Counted from the first letter of the stretch, positions 27,432-36,775 are shown. The stretch: 64,000 bases of DNA from Pararhodonellum marinum (GCF_015354735.1 NZ_JACEFJ010000009.1:1-64000); one strand, 5' to 3'. A program made the numbers and translations. Notes: generated by a model not told the origin, from the letters alone.

Positions 27432-28582
27432 CAATACAGTTTGAGCTGTGAATTGATCCACCTCTCCGGAATTTCACCCCTTTGAGCAGTTTGATAATCT
27501 TGATAGCTGCATGGAATGATGGTGTCCCTGGCATATTTGGCCTTTTCGCCATGCGGTATTTCCATCCACCATTTGCCGCTAAGTTTGCTTTTGTAAAATA
27601 CCAAAACCGTCGGTTTGGTGTCAAGGGAAACCGTATATTTTGTATAATCGTTGCTTTGGAAAGACAGGCTGTCTTTTCGGTGATAAAAGCCTTCCATAAA
27701 ATACCAGATCATGGTGGCCACGACCGATGCCGTTTTGTGTCGTGCATCATCATAGGAAGGCTGATAGCCATAGATGCCCATCGAACTCAACTTTTCATTC
27801 ATTCCCGCAAACCAGCAAATCTGACAGGCCTCTTCAGCAGTTAGTCCAAAAGGCTGTGCATCCAATGCCCCCGGAGCGTCGGCGGACTGAATGGAGCCTA
27901 AATCAAAGCTGATCAGGTCGGCATTTCTGACCAAGGGTTCGATTTCCTTGAAATTGTCTCTGAGTTGTCCCAAGCGAACATGGTCAAAGTGCAGCTTTTC
28001 CATCACATGGATCAATTCCCTATCAGTCAAAAAGCTCTGATAAGCCAATTGGGTATAATTGAATAGAAAATTGGGTTGATGCAATACGATGTCTTGGGAG
28101 TGGGTGTCAGAAGGCTTTCCCTGATCTTCCATGTCAATTTTGGCATCTACAGTAAGCATGCTCACCAGTTTCTTCATGCCTTCATAGGACAGGTATTGGC
28201 CATAGTCCAAGTCATGGGTGCCACCTATGTATACGGGGAGTATTTGTTTTTTCATCAAGTGCTCACCGACGTTTTGAATCCTAAAATAGGTTTCTTTTAA
28301 ATCCACACCATTCCTCAGGTTTCCCAAGTCGGCAATCCTATAATGTGCAAGGCCCTTTTTCAGCCTGTATAGTTTTTTACGGATAAAATAGACCGCATCA
28401 TCCAAACCATCTTCCGTGTCACCGCCTTGGTTCTCGCTTAGCCCGATCAAGGCGATTTGAATGCCTTCCAAATCCGGAAACTCTTCCCCATGGTGATGGA
28501 TGTGACTGAAAAATGCATTGAGGGGGTACTCTTGTTGTAGTAAAGAATCTTCTACCGGATTAAAGAATAAAGATAAATCCAT
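27431..28582 (-). CDS. Arginase/formiminoglutamase-fold protein with partial metal site
   Basis: 383 residues, first gene of a four-gene operon ending in murQ. The arginase (ureohydrolase) fold is visible from its three metal motifs, but each is altered: YIGGTHD in place of GGDHS, VDAKIDM in place of DAHxD, and ISFDLGSIQSADAPGA in place of SxDxDxxDPxxxPG. The ligands of the first manganese (His, Asp, Asp, Asp) are kept, while the two specific to the second (His to Lys, Asp to Gly) are lost. The later glutamate motif is replaced by MGIYGYQPSYD. Such proteins are usually annotated formimidoylglutamase in Bacteroidota; I doubt ordinary ureohydrolase activity. Confidence 0.8.
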   Translation of the reverse strand: MDLSLFFNPVEDSLLQQEYPLNAFFSHIHHHGEEFPDLEGIQIALIGLSENQGGDTEDGLDDAVYFIRKKLYRLKKGLAHYRIADLGNLRNGVDLKETYFRIQNVGEHLMKKQILPVYIGGTHDLDYGQYLSYEGMKKLVSMLTVDAKIDMEDQGKPSDTHSQDIVLHQPNFLFNYTQLAYQSFLTDRELIHVMEKLHFDHVRLGQLRDNFKEIEPLVRNADLISFDLGSIQSADAPGALDAQPFGLTAEEACQICWFAGMNEKLSSMGIYGYQPSYDDARHKTASVVATMIWYFMEGFYHRKDSLSFQSNDYTKYTVSLDTKPTVLVFYKSKLSGKWWMEIPHGEKAKYARDTIIPCSYQDYQTAQRGEIPERWINSQLKLY

Positions 28583-28632
28583 AAGTGGGGGTTTATGGGT
28601 TTAAAATTAAGGAAAAAAATGGGAGGTAAATA

Positions 28633-28661
28633 AAAAAGGTCCTGCTTTTGCAGAACCTTTG
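28633..28661 (-). terminator. Terminator after nqrF
   Basis: Read on the minus strand: an eleven-base stem with one mismatch (AAAGGTTCTGC with GCAGGACCTTT), loop AAAA, then T's to about 28630. It starts 5 bases beyond the nqrF stop. Confidence 0.75.
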
Positions 28662-28665
28662 TCAT

Positions 28666-29970
28666 TTAACCACCGAAGTCGTCAAATCTGATGTTTTCTT
28701 TGGGTACCCCCATGTCATCCAATAGTTTTAAAACCGCAGAGTTCATCAATGGAGGTCCACATAGGTAAAACTCCACTTCGTCTGGCTCAGGATGATCTTT
28801 GAGGTAATTGTCATAGAGCACTTGGTGAATAAAACCTATATAACCATCACCCTCTTCATCGTCCAAGGCCTTCTTGATGGTCCAGTTGTCCTCCGGTAGC
28901 GGTTCTGAAAGACCCACATAGAATTTAAAATTAGGGAAATCTTTTTCGATGTCTCTGAAATGAGGAACATAGAATAATTCTTTCTTTGATCGACCACCAT
29001 ACCAATACGTAACCTTTCGCTCTGTTTTTTCCGTATGGAACAGATGGAAGATATGCGATCTTAGCGGAGCCATGCCTGCCCCACCACCAATGTAAACCAT
29101 TTCTCTATCTGTAGGATTGATATGGAATTCTCCATAAGGTCCGGAAATGGTAACTTTATCACCTTTTTTACAGCCGAATACATAGGAAGAGCAGATGCCT
29201 GGGTTGACGTCCATCCATTTGTTATTGGCTCTGTCCCATGGCGGGGTGGCAATCCTGATGGTCAACATCACGATGTTTCCTTCAGCAGGATGATTGGCCA
29301 TAGAATAGGCTCTGAAAAGCTCTTCGTCATTCTTCATGACCAGATCCCAAAGACCGAATTTATCCCAATCGCTTTTGTACACATCTTTGGGGTGTCCCAA
29401 ATCTGGATGTGGATCAATATTCATGTCCTTGAAGTTCACTGTAATCGGGGGTACATCTATCTGAATGTAACCGCCGGACTCGAAATCCAGGTTTTCACCT
29501 TCTGGAAGCTTCACCACAAATTCTTTGATGAAAGTAGAAACGTTGTAATTGGAAACCACCTCACAATCCCATTTCTTGATACCAAAGATTTCCTCAGGAA
29601 TCCTTATTTTCATGTCCTGTTTCACTTTTACCTGACAGGAAAGTCGGACATTGTTTTTTTGTTCGGTACGGCTAAGATGGCCGACTTCTGTGGGCAAAAC
29701 CTCGCCTCCGCCTTCTTCAATGACACATTTGCACATGGCGCAGGTACCGCCTCCGCCACAGGCAGAGGGTAGAAAAATTTTCTTGTTGCCTAATGTGGAC
29801 AAAAGTGTGGTTCCCGCTGGGGCAACGATGGGATTGTCTTCATCACCGTTGACAACGATTTTCACATCTCCGGAAGCCACAAGTTTGGATTGGGCAAAAA
29901 GAAGGATCAATACGAGCATCAGGATGATCAGGGTAAATGCTATGATCGAGGTAAGGATTACTGGACTCAT
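28666..29970 (-). CDS. nqrF: Na+-translocating NADH:quinone reductase subunit F
   Basis: 434 residues. An N-terminal membrane helix ([18 protein letters not shown]) is followed by a plant-type [2Fe-2S] ferredoxin domain with [12 protein letters not shown] and a fourth cysteine in RLSCQV. Then come FAD-binding ([10 protein letters not shown]) and NADH-binding ([24 protein letters not shown]) domains of the ferredoxin-reductase family, ending in FDDFGG as in NqrF. It takes electrons from NADH into the sodium-pumping Nqr complex. NqrA-E are not adjacent: the next upstream gene is accD and a terminator follows, so nqrF is detached from the usual operon. TATATTTG on the minus strand about 60 bases upstream could be its -7 box. 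Confidence 0.96.
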   Translation of the reverse strand: MSPVILTSIIAFTLIILMLVLILLFAQSKLVASGDVKIVVNGDEDNPIVAPAGTTLLSTLGNKKIFLPSACGGGGTCAMCKCVIEEGGGEVLPTEVGHLSRTEQKNNVRLSCQVKVKQDMKIRIPEEIFGIKKWDCEVVSNYNVSTFIKEFVVKLPEGENLDFESGGYIQIDVPPITVNFKDMNIDPHPDLGHPKDVYKSDWDKFGLWDLVMKNDEELFRAYSMANHPAEGNIVMLTIRIATPPWDRANNKWMDVNPGICSSYVFGCKKGDKVTISGPYGEFHINPTDREMVYIGGGAGMAPLRSHIFHLFHTEKTERKVTYWYGGRSKKELFYVPHFRDIEKDFPNFKFYVGLSEPLPEDNWTIKKALDDEEGDGYIGFIHQVLYDNYLKDHPEPDEVEFYLCGPPLMNSAVLKLLDDMGVPKENIRFDDFGG

Positions 29971-30096
29971 CTAAAACTATTTTTACTGTTTTTTTTGGAA
30001 TTGCCTTTTGCAAAGGCGTTACAAATATATTTATAATCTCGGTAAATTCGGATAGAAAATGGCATATTTTCTATGTCCCGTTATGTAGGAAACTAA

Positions 30097-30939
30097 TTAA
30101 TTGTTCAATAAGTTTAGCAAGGTGGTCAATCTGTTTTTCAACTGCCTCCTATCGATGATAAAGTCCAGAAAACCATGGTCCAATACGAATTCAGAACTTT
30201 GAAAGCCTTTTGGAAGGTCTTTGCCGATGGTTTCCCGTATGACACGAGGACCGGCAAATCCGATCAAAGCACCTGGTTCGGCAATGTTGAAATCTCCCAA
30301 CATCGCATAAGATGCAGTCACACCTCCAGTAGTAGGGTCAGTCAATAAGGAAATATAAGGAATGCCTGCCTCGTCCAACAAGGCTAATTTTGCGGAGGTT
30401 TTGGCCATTTGCATCAGACTGAAGCCCGCTTCCATCATGCGTGCTCCCCCGGATTTGGAGATCATCAGAAAAGGAATTTTGTTTTTAAGGGAATAATCTA
30501 TGGCACGGGCGATTTTTTCACCTACTACGGAACCCATGGATCCCCCGATAAAGTTGAAATCCATACAGGAGATGACCAGATCCAATCCATTGATTTTGCC
30601 TACACCGGTTCTGACAGCATCTTTAAGGTTGGTTTTAGAAATGGTGGCCTCTATCCTAGCGGTGTAGGGCTTGGAATCGACAAAATTGAGGGGATCCCCT
30701 GAGGTCATGTTTTCATCCAATTCCTTGAATTTATTACCGTCAAATAGGATCTCAAAGTATTCTTTGGACCCTATTTTCACATGGTAATCGTCATCAGGGC
30801 AGACATAAGAATTGTTTTTTAGCTCCCGGGTATGGATGATATTGCCTTTTGGGGTTTTAAACCATAAGCCATCGGGAGCATCTTTTTTTTCTTCGGTCGA
30901 AGTTTTGATTCCTTTGTCTGTTCTTTTAAACCAAGCCAT
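30097..30939 (-). CDS. accD: Acetyl-CoA carboxylase carboxyltransferase subunit beta
   Basis: 280 residues. The crotonase-type body is clear: [77 protein letters not shown] and [14 protein letters not shown]. It transfers carboxyl from biotin to acetyl-CoA with AccA in the first step of fatty acid synthesis. Oddly, the N-terminal zinc ribbon (normally CxxC ... CxxC) is largely lost: the matching segments read FKTPKGN and YVCPDDD, leaving one of four cysteines. The rest of the ribbon outline ([14 protein letters not shown]) is kept. I believe this loss is common in Bacteroidota. Confidence 0.96.
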   Translation of the reverse strand: MAWFKRTDKGIKTSTEEKKDAPDGLWFKTPKGNIIHTRELKNNSYVCPDDDYHVKIGSKEYFEILFDGNKFKELDENMTSGDPLNFVDSKPYTARIEATISKTNLKDAVRTGVGKINGLDLVISCMDFNFIGGSMGSVVGEKIARAIDYSLKNKIPFLMISKSGGARMMEAGFSLMQMAKTSAKLALLDEAGIPYISLLTDPTTGGVTASYAMLGDFNIAEPGALIGFAGPRVIRETIGKDLPKGFQSSEFVLDHGFLDFIIDRRQLKNRLTTLLNLLNN

Positions 30940-31025
30940 ATTTTATTCGGGTTATGTTGAAGCCAAGCTTCAGGAGAAGCAAATTTAAAGGTTAAATCCA
31001 TTAAATAAAATCTATTCTTTCAACT

Positions 31026-32096
31026 TCAGGGTTCAGCACCGGTAGAAGAGTCTGAAATTAGGGGTTTATTCTCAAACCATACCCGGGTTTTGGGGAGGGT
31101 GTGGGGATACTTTTTCTGAATGTAAAGGATCATCTCTTCCCTTACCATACAGCGAAGGTCAAAGGCCGTCGGACTGTCTTTGGCACTCATCAGGCAGCGT
31201 AGCTCAATAGTGCTTTCCTTCACATCGGTAACTTGAAGCACCTGTACCTTCCCATCCCAAAGCGGAGATCCTTTAAGCAATTCAGCCAATTTGTTTTTCA
31301 GGTCTGCCACCGGAATGGTATGGTCCACATAGAGAAATACTGTCCCCCAGATATCAGCGGTAGTCTTTGTCCAGTTTTGAAAGGGCTTTTCTATAAAGTA
31401 ATTGATGGGTAGGACCAGCCTTCTTTGATCCCATATCCGCACCACTACGAAGGTTAGGTTAATTTCTTCAATTTTCCCCCATTCCCCCTCTACGACCACC
31501 ACATCATCTATTCGGATAGGCTGGGTAAAGGCAATTTGAAAACCTGCAAGCAGGTTGGCAATGGACTTTTGGGCCGCAAAACCAACAATTATGCCCAGTA
31601 CCCCAGCAGAGGTCAATAACCCGGTACCAAATTTTCTCACAGATTCAATATTCATCAGGATCACTGAAAAAGAAATGATCAAAATGATGATGACGACCAA
31701 TTTCCGGATAAAATTGATCTGGGTAAAAAGACTCCTTTCACGGAGGTTATCTTCTTTGTCAATTGAATAATGGTCTATAAAATGATACCGTAGTACATTA
31801 CTCAACTCGATCAAAATCCAAGATAAGTTAACAATAAACAGGATGAGAAAAAGCGGGTGGGAGCGGATGTAGGATAAGTGCTCCGGTGAAATAAAAGGTT
31901 CCACAATGGGCCATATCACAAAAAAAAGGCCCCATTTCAAAGACTGGGAAAATTTACTTAATGACCTTTTGCCCTTTTCAGTTTTGGGCTTGTAGAACTG
32001 TCTGGCCAGAAAATTAAAAGTAAGTGCAACGACAATATGTGCTGACACTACTATTCCCAGCAGGATCAATATAAAAATCACTTCTTCATGGAGCAT
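31026..32096 (-). CDS. MscS family mechanosensitive channel
   Basis: 356 residues. About five hydrophobic segments, the last being the pore-lining TM3 equivalent TSAGVLGIIVGFAAQKSIAN, followed by GFQIAFTQPIRIDDVVVVEG, the conserved beta domain entry of MscS, and a C-terminal alpha/beta domain. Such channels open under membrane tension and release solutes on osmotic downshock. The longer N-terminus than E. coli MscS (two extra helices) is common in YnaI/YbdG-like members. Monocistronic, between accD and the divergent cstA. Confidence 0.92.
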   Translation of the reverse strand: MLHEEVIFILILLGIVVSAHIVVALTFNFLARQFYKPKTEKGKRSLSKFSQSLKWGLFFVIWPIVEPFISPEHLSYIRSHPLFLILFIVNLSWILIELSNVLRYHFIDHYSIDKEDNLRERSLFTQINFIRKLVVIIILIISFSVILMNIESVRKFGTGLLTSAGVLGIIVGFAAQKSIANLLAGFQIAFTQPIRIDDVVVVEGEWGKIEEINLTFVVVRIWDQRRLVLPINYFIEKPFQNWTKTTADIWGTVFLYVDHTIPVADLKNKLAELLKGSPLWDGKVQVLQVTDVKESTIELRCLMSAKDSPTAFDLRCMVREEMILYIQKKYPHTLPKTRVWFENKPLISDSSTGAEP

Positions 32097-32283
32097 GTTC
32101 CAGTAGTTTTAGGAATTTAAGAATTAAATTTGAAGTGGGCTTATTGAATGATGCTTCTGATATTTAGGTTTAAAGTTACAAAAAAATGGGGAAACCCTAA
32201 ATTAAGGGAGCATACCACTATGCAGGCATTTTTGGAAAATCAAATTTTTACCCTGAAATTCAAGCGAATTTACCCATAGCAAT

Positions 32284-33921
32284 ATGTCCTTGATAACCCT
32301 TTTCCTTTTTTCTGCCATTATCCTCTTTGCTGCCTATTTTCTCTATGGCAAATATGTTTTCAAGAAATTCAAAATCAATGATGACAATGTAACACCTTCC
32401 CATACACTGGAAGACGGGATTGACTATGTGCCCAGCAAACCCATTGTGGTACTTGGGCACCACTTTGCCTCAATTGCCGGAGCGGGCCCCATTGTTGGAC
32501 CCATCATTGCCGTGACTTTTGGCTGGATTCCGGCTGTCATTTGGATTCTGGTAGGAGGGATCTTTTTTGGAGCGGTACATGATCTGGGAAGTATGGTGGC
32601 CTCCCTTAGGAATGAAGGAAAATCCATCGGAGTCATCATCCAAAACAACATTGGAAAGCGGGGAAAACAACTCTTCATTCTCTTCAGTTTTTCCACCCTT
32701 ATCCTGATTATCGGCGTATTTGCGGATATCATTGCCAAAACCTTCGTCAACAACGGCGGGGTGGCATCAGCCTCGATTTTCTTTATTGTCTTGGCCATAC
32801 TCTTTGGGATTGTCAACAGGCGAACTTCCCACAAAAAAAGTGCATTTCTTATCGTATCTGTCATTGGGGTAGTTCTGATGTACTATTTTGTTTATTTAGG
32901 CATGCAGCTGCCGTTTGTTTTAGACTATCAGGTATGGATCTATGTGTTATTGGGTTATGCTTTTTTGGCCTCGGTAACACCGGTTTCTTTGTTGCTTCAG
33001 CCAAGAGATTATTTGAACAGTTTCCTCCTTTACGGTTTGATTCTTTTTGCGGTAGTAGGCGTGATGGTTGCTGATCCAGTGATCGAAATGGATTCTGAAA
33101 TCCACATCAGTTCTGACTCCTTGGGCTACATCTTCCCGGTCCTTTTTGTCACCATTGCCTGCGGGGCTATCAGTGGTTTTCATTCCTTGGTTGCTTCCGG
33201 GACTACCTCCAAACAAATTGACAAGGAAAGTGATGTGAAGCTGGTGGGGTTTGGGGGTATGTTGATTGAATCGTTTTTGGCCATCATATCTGTGGGTGCG
33301 GTGATTGTGATCAGTAGGCAGGATTATATCAGTAACTTAGCGAGCAAAGGTCCGGTGACTATGTTTGCGGACGGATTGGGTTCCATCATTGCTGCTTTGG
33401 GTATTTCTGAAAGTTTTGCTGTGGGTTTTGTTGCCTTGACGGTTTCGGCTTTTGCTTTGACTACTTTGGATACCTGTACCCGATTGGCCAGGTTTACCCT
33501 TCAGGAGTATTTTGAAGATGTAAAAAACCCGGTTGGTGCCAAAATATCCCAAAATAGGTATGTTTCCACCAGTATAGTAGTGGTTTTGTCTGTGTTGTTG
33601 TTGCAGTCCGGAGAATTCACCACGCTTTGGCCGATTTTCGGTTCCGCCAATCAGCTTTTGGCTGCCTTGGCCCTGTTGGCCGTGGCAGTTTGGCTGATCC
33701 GAAAAAAAGTAAACGCCACCTTTGTCACTATCCCTATGTTTTTCATGTTTTCGGTTACCCTGACTTCCCTTGGTCTTTTTGCTTGGAAAAATTTCCAGGA
33801 AAAGGTCTATGTGCTTTCTTTGATTGCAGCGTTGCTGTTTGTGCTTTCCATCGCTTTATTTGTGCTGGCCAGGAAAAGTTTGAAGACCGAATTGGAAAAG
33901 CCGCAGAAAGTCTTGAAATAA
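32284..33921 (+). CDS. cstA: Carbon starvation protein CstA family transporter
   Basis: 545 residues with about 15 hydrophobic segments. Diagnostic CstA stretches: SHTLEDGIDYVPSKPIVVLG, HHFASIAGAGPIVGPIIAVT, FGWIPAVIWILVGGIFFGAV, HDLGSMVASLRNEGKSIG, HSLVASGTTSKQI and LDTCTRLARFTLQEYF. CstA and its relative BtsT import peptides or pyruvate in the inner membrane during carbon shortage; the substrate here is not determinable. It is the shorter class (E. coli CstA has about 700 residues). No CstA-partner YjiX-type small gene follows. Confidence 0.95.
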   Translation: MSLITLFLFSAIILFAAYFLYGKYVFKKFKINDDNVTPSHTLEDGIDYVPSKPIVVLGHHFASIAGAGPIVGPIIAVTFGWIPAVIWILVGGIFFGAVHDLGSMVASLRNEGKSIGVIIQNNIGKRGKQLFILFSFSTLILIIGVFADIIAKTFVNNGGVASASIFFIVLAILFGIVNRRTSHKKSAFLIVSVIGVVLMYYFVYLGMQLPFVLDYQVWIYVLLGYAFLASVTPVSLLLQPRDYLNSFLLYGLILFAVVGVMVADPVIEMDSEIHISSDSLGYIFPVLFVTIACGAISGFHSLVASGTTSKQIDKESDVKLVGFGGMLIESFLAIISVGAVIVISRQDYISNLASKGPVTMFADGLGSIIAALGISESFAVGFVALTVSAFALTTLDTCTRLARFTLQEYFEDVKNPVGAKISQNRYVSTSIVVVLSVLLLQSGEFTTLWPIFGSANQLLAALALLAVAVWLIRKKVNATFVTIPMFFMFSVTLTSLGLFAWKNFQEKVYVLSLIAALLFVLSIALFVLARKSLKTELEKPQKVLK

Positions 33922-34028
33922 CATTTATGCCAACTTGATTTGAACAACAGGATGATTTTTCAAGCAGTTTTGGAAAAAAACATCCGAATTTACAGTTGTA
34001 TCGTTATTGTTTCCATACCTTAAATCCA

Positions 34029-34802
34029 ATGAAATATCACTCCTATTCTTATTATTTATTGGTTTTAATACTTTTGCTTATTTTTTCCTGTGAGGGAAAC
34101 AAGGATGGCAATGGGGACAACCTTCCCAATATAACCGCTGCCAAGAGAGCGGTGGGCCAATCAGCCAATGAAATGTTATCGGACCAGTATTTTACCAGGA
34201 TGACCTTAGAAATTCAATACATGCCTGGTTTTGAGCCTCACCCTGAAATGATAGAAAATCTGGGTCAATTCCTTCAGTTCCGACTGAACAAATCCTCCGG
34301 GATCAACTTGGTGTTGCGGGAAATTGAAAGTGAGGAAAAAACGTCTTATTCCATAGCTGACATCAGAAGAATAGAAGACAGCAACCGTACGGCCTACAAC
34401 ATGGGAAATGAATTGGGCATGTATATCCTTATTCTGGATGGAACCTACGAAGAAGATACCGGAAATTCCTTTGTATTAGGAGCAGCCTACCGAAATACCT
34501 CGGCGGTTTTGTTCGGTAAGCGGATCAAGGATAACTCAGGGACATTGGGAAGACCAACCCCTCAAGTTTTGGAAACTACCGTGATTTTGCACGAAATGGG
34601 CCACCTGATGGGTTTGGTCAACATCGGGTCAGCCATGGTCCATGACCACGAAGATCCGGATAATCAGTCCCATTGTGACAATGAAAATTGCCTGATGAAT
34701 TGGAGGGTGGAAACCAGCCTTTTGTTCAATTTTTTGGGAGGCTCGATACCCACTTTGGATCAAAATTGCTTGGATGACCTGAAGGCCAATGGGGGAAAGT
34801 AA
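34029..34802 (+). CDS. Metzincin-like zinc metalloprotease lipoprotein
   Basis: 257 residues from the ATG at 34029; the frame is open further upstream but without an ATG. Lipoprotein signal ending LIFSC, then EGNKDGNGDN. The zincin motif TTVILHEMGHLMGLVN (HExxHxxGxxN) is followed about 30 residues later by ENCLMNW, which fits the metzincin Met-turn. In metzincins the last residue of the motif is normally His or Asp; here it is Asn. Nearby MVHDHEDPDNQSHCDN could supply another ligand. Similar proteins are often labelled membrane metalloprotease in this phylum. Probably anchored in the envelope; target unknown. Confidence 0.82.
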   Translation: MKYHSYSYYLLVLILLLIFSCEGNKDGNGDNLPNITAAKRAVGQSANEMLSDQYFTRMTLEIQYMPGFEPHPEMIENLGQFLQFRLNKSSGINLVLREIESEEKTSYSIADIRRIEDSNRTAYNMGNELGMYILILDGTYEEDTGNSFVLGAAYRNTSAVLFGKRIKDNSGTLGRPTPQVLETTVILHEMGHLMGLVNIGSAMVHDHEDPDNQSHCDNENCLMNWRVETSLLFNFLGGSIPTLDQNCLDDLKANGGK

Positions 34803-34838
34803 AAAAAGCGGTGCTTGTACGCACCGCTTATCTTTTTT
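34801..34838. terminator. Bidirectional terminator between convergent genes
   Basis: Perfect nine-base stem 34806-34814 / 34821-34829 (AAGCGGTGC with GCACCGCTT) with A's on the left and T's on the right (34832-34838), so it can stop both the metzincin gene and the outer-membrane protein gene that ends at 34837. Confidence 0.85.
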
Positions 34839-35946
34839 ATTCTGCTAAATTGAAAACCTCTTTGACTTTTCTCGGAATCCGCCAAGCCAGATTTACATTG
34901 ACCAGATAATCCGCAAAAGCCGCATCACCATGGCGGAAATTTTCAGGGGTGGAATCTGCTATATCGGTCAGACTTCTTGTCCGGTTTCTGATCAAAGCCA
35001 CGGGAACATTGACAGTAGCGGTAAAATTGCCCAACATATAGCTTATGCCTGGTTCTACTGAAACAATATACCCAGGTCTTCTGAACCCGTCGCTTTCTCC
35101 AACCAAGTCTCTGACAGGGATGCCTTCAACTCGTCCACCAAGTGAAAACCCGAGACCATGAATGGCCTGAATCGGTTTGAATACCCCTGACCTGAAGGCA
35201 TATTGATCAGGCACACTCATGAACCACTCACTTTCCCTTCCTCTGTTGGTAAATGTGCCATTGGTATTTCTGGGATTGATCATGTAAAAACCATCATAAT
35301 ACAAGAAGAAACTACCGGGCAGGTTCCAGATCCCTTGGACATCTATGATCGGTGCCCAGCCACCATCACCGAGTTGGATAGACTGATCGACAGGTCTTCT
35401 CTCCGGAGATCCTTCCGGGCCAACATTAAAGAATGTGCTCTCGGCATTGTAATTTCCTGTAGGAATCTTTAATCCCAAACCCACAGCCGTGTTGCCTTTC
35501 CTGGCTTTTTCACCGGATAGCAGCCAATATCCTGCCCCTATCCGCATGTCTGCCAATCCCCCTGAATAAGTCATGTGCCTGGAATTTCGACCGTGTTCGT
35601 ACAGAGAACTTCTCTCATTGTATGCGAATGGCAATGAAGCAATGCCGTAGATGCGTTCATTGAAAGCATAACTGACTACAAAGTCCAGTCCATGGGACCA
35701 GTTGATGACTTCAGTATTGTTTTCTATCCGGTAAGGTTCTTCTTCACGACCTCTAAAATGGCGGAAGGATTTGAAATAACGGTAATTTGCACTGACATTC
35801 CATTCTCCCTTTTCGAGAATGTTGCCCTGGCCAACGGCATTGCCAATACCAGAAAACTGTCGTATAGCAACACATCCCTGTGCATTGCTTTGTGTGGTAC
35901 TGCAAAAGATAAACAGACCAACTATGGCTAATAAAGGTGATTTCAT
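34837..35946 (-). CDS. Outer membrane beta-barrel protein (MetA-pathway-like)
   Basis: 369 residues. Signal peptide to about residue 22 (CSTTQSNAQ) then GCVAIRQFSGIGNAVGQGNI and many alternating beta strands: GEWNVSANYRYFKSFRHF, GLDFVVSYAFNERIYGIASL, LADMRIGAGYWLL, NTAVGLGLKIPTGNY, GISYMLGNFTATVNVPVALI. It resembles the Phenol_MetA_deg-type outer-membrane family, whose members are proposed channels or transporters, with no proven substrate. It follows the first copy of the duplicated 182-codon gene by 137 bases. A second barrel gene (39482-40414) holds the same position relative to the second copy. Confidence 0.82.
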   Translation of the reverse strand: MKSPLLAIVGLFIFCSTTQSNAQGCVAIRQFSGIGNAVGQGNILEKGEWNVSANYRYFKSFRHFRGREEEPYRIENNTEVINWSHGLDFVVSYAFNERIYGIASLPFAYNERSSLYEHGRNSRHMTYSGGLADMRIGAGYWLLSGEKARKGNTAVGLGLKIPTGNYNAESTFFNVGPEGSPERRPVDQSIQLGDGGWAPIIDVQGIWNLPGSFFLYYDGFYMINPRNTNGTFTNRGRESEWFMSVPDQYAFRSGVFKPIQAIHGLGFSLGGRVEGIPVRDLVGESDGFRRPGYIVSVEPGISYMLGNFTATVNVPVALIRNRTRSLTDIADSTPENFRHGDAAFADYLVNVNLAWRIPRKVKEVFNLAE

Positions 35947-36083
35947 ATTATGGAATTTTAGGTTTAATGAGATTTTTTGACAGGTATTTGCCTAAATGCA
36001 AATGCCTGAAAGCATTGATTTTGCCATATGAGACACCCTCAACGCAGTCCTGCTTCAATTGAAACCAGGAAGATAAATTTACA

Positions 36084-36632
36084 TTAAACCCATTCCGGAG
36101 GCGGGGAATGGAGGTCCTTGACTTGATTTTGGTAAGCTAAAAAAATAAACCCTATTGAAAGTTGTTGTTCTTCAGTGGTACGTTCCCATATTATGTCCTG
36201 ATGCGGCTGGGTGTAGTCTTTTGGAAACAACTTGGCAATTAGCTGATTGCCATTGCCATCCGGAAGATCATCATTGACCAAGGAAGTGATCCATTGCCTG
36301 ACACTTTGGTCCAGCCTGTTTTTGGCAGTATCCGGAATGTAGATGATTTGAAGGGTGTCATTGGCATAGCGTTGTTTGACTACCCTGTAGTATTCCCCGT
36401 TTTTTTCAAAGGAAGTATTGGTTGCCTTGAAATCTTCCTGATCTGAGGCATAGGGGAGAGATAGGGGAATTTCCATCAATCTTTCCTTTTGACTGAAATC
36501 CGGATTTTCATCAAACACCTTGGCCTGCCAGGTATGCTCGATTTTGTATTGATAAGAAAAATAGAAGACATAGTACCCGAAATGATACAGGGCAAAGCAG
36601 CACAATAGCAGTATGGCCGAAAATCTTCTCAA
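36084..36632 (-). CDS. Membrane-anchored hypothetical protein, duplicated gene copy 1
   Basis: 182 residues, starting at a TTG codon; an in-frame stop lies three codons upstream, so the TTG is the earliest start and the next ATG would remove the membrane helix. One N-terminal helix (FSAILLLCCFALYHFGYYVF) then a periplasmic domain with no family I recognise, ending DLHSPPPEWV. It is about 97% identical to the gene at 40613-41161 from the start codon to about codon 175; upstream and downstream sequences differ. Of about 14 base differences only three change an amino acid before the tail, so both copies seem under selection. Confidence 0.72.
   Translation of the reverse strand: MRRFSAILLLCCFALYHFGYYVFYFSYQYKIEHTWQAKVFDENPDFSQKERLMEIPLSLPYASDQEDFKATNTSFEKNGEYYRVVKQRYANDTLQIIYIPDTAKNRLDQSVRQWITSLVNDDLPDGNGNQLIAKLFPKDYTQPHQDIIWERTTEEQQLSIGFIFLAYQNQVKDLHSPPPEWV
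36099..36632. repeat. Long direct repeat, unit 1 (second unit at about 40628-41161)
   Basis: About 530 bp repeated in direct orientation 4.5 kb away, with roughly 14 substitutions and no gaps by eye (about 97% identity). The right edge falls exactly on the TTG start codon of the gene inside. Recombination between the units would delete or duplicate the operon of outer-membrane protein, haloperoxidase-like protein and DUF3179 protein. Confidence 0.85.
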
Positions 36633-36775
36633 TGTGAATTAATTTGATGGAAGGTAAGTAAAATTACACAAAACATATAGCTATAATTTGGTGTTTTTCC
36701 CGGTTTCCCAATATTTTATCTGAAATAGCGGTCTGTATTGGGTTTTTACCAATTTCCCGTGCTCTCATATTTGAT

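Noticed and set aside
27431-28582. Ordinary arginase or formimidoylglutamase call
   Set aside because: Two metal ligands and the substrate glutamate region are replaced, so the standard function is not supported.
29122-29772. 216-codon frame antisense to nqrF
   Set aside because: Mirror of conserved NqrF codons; no start signal and no recognisable domain.
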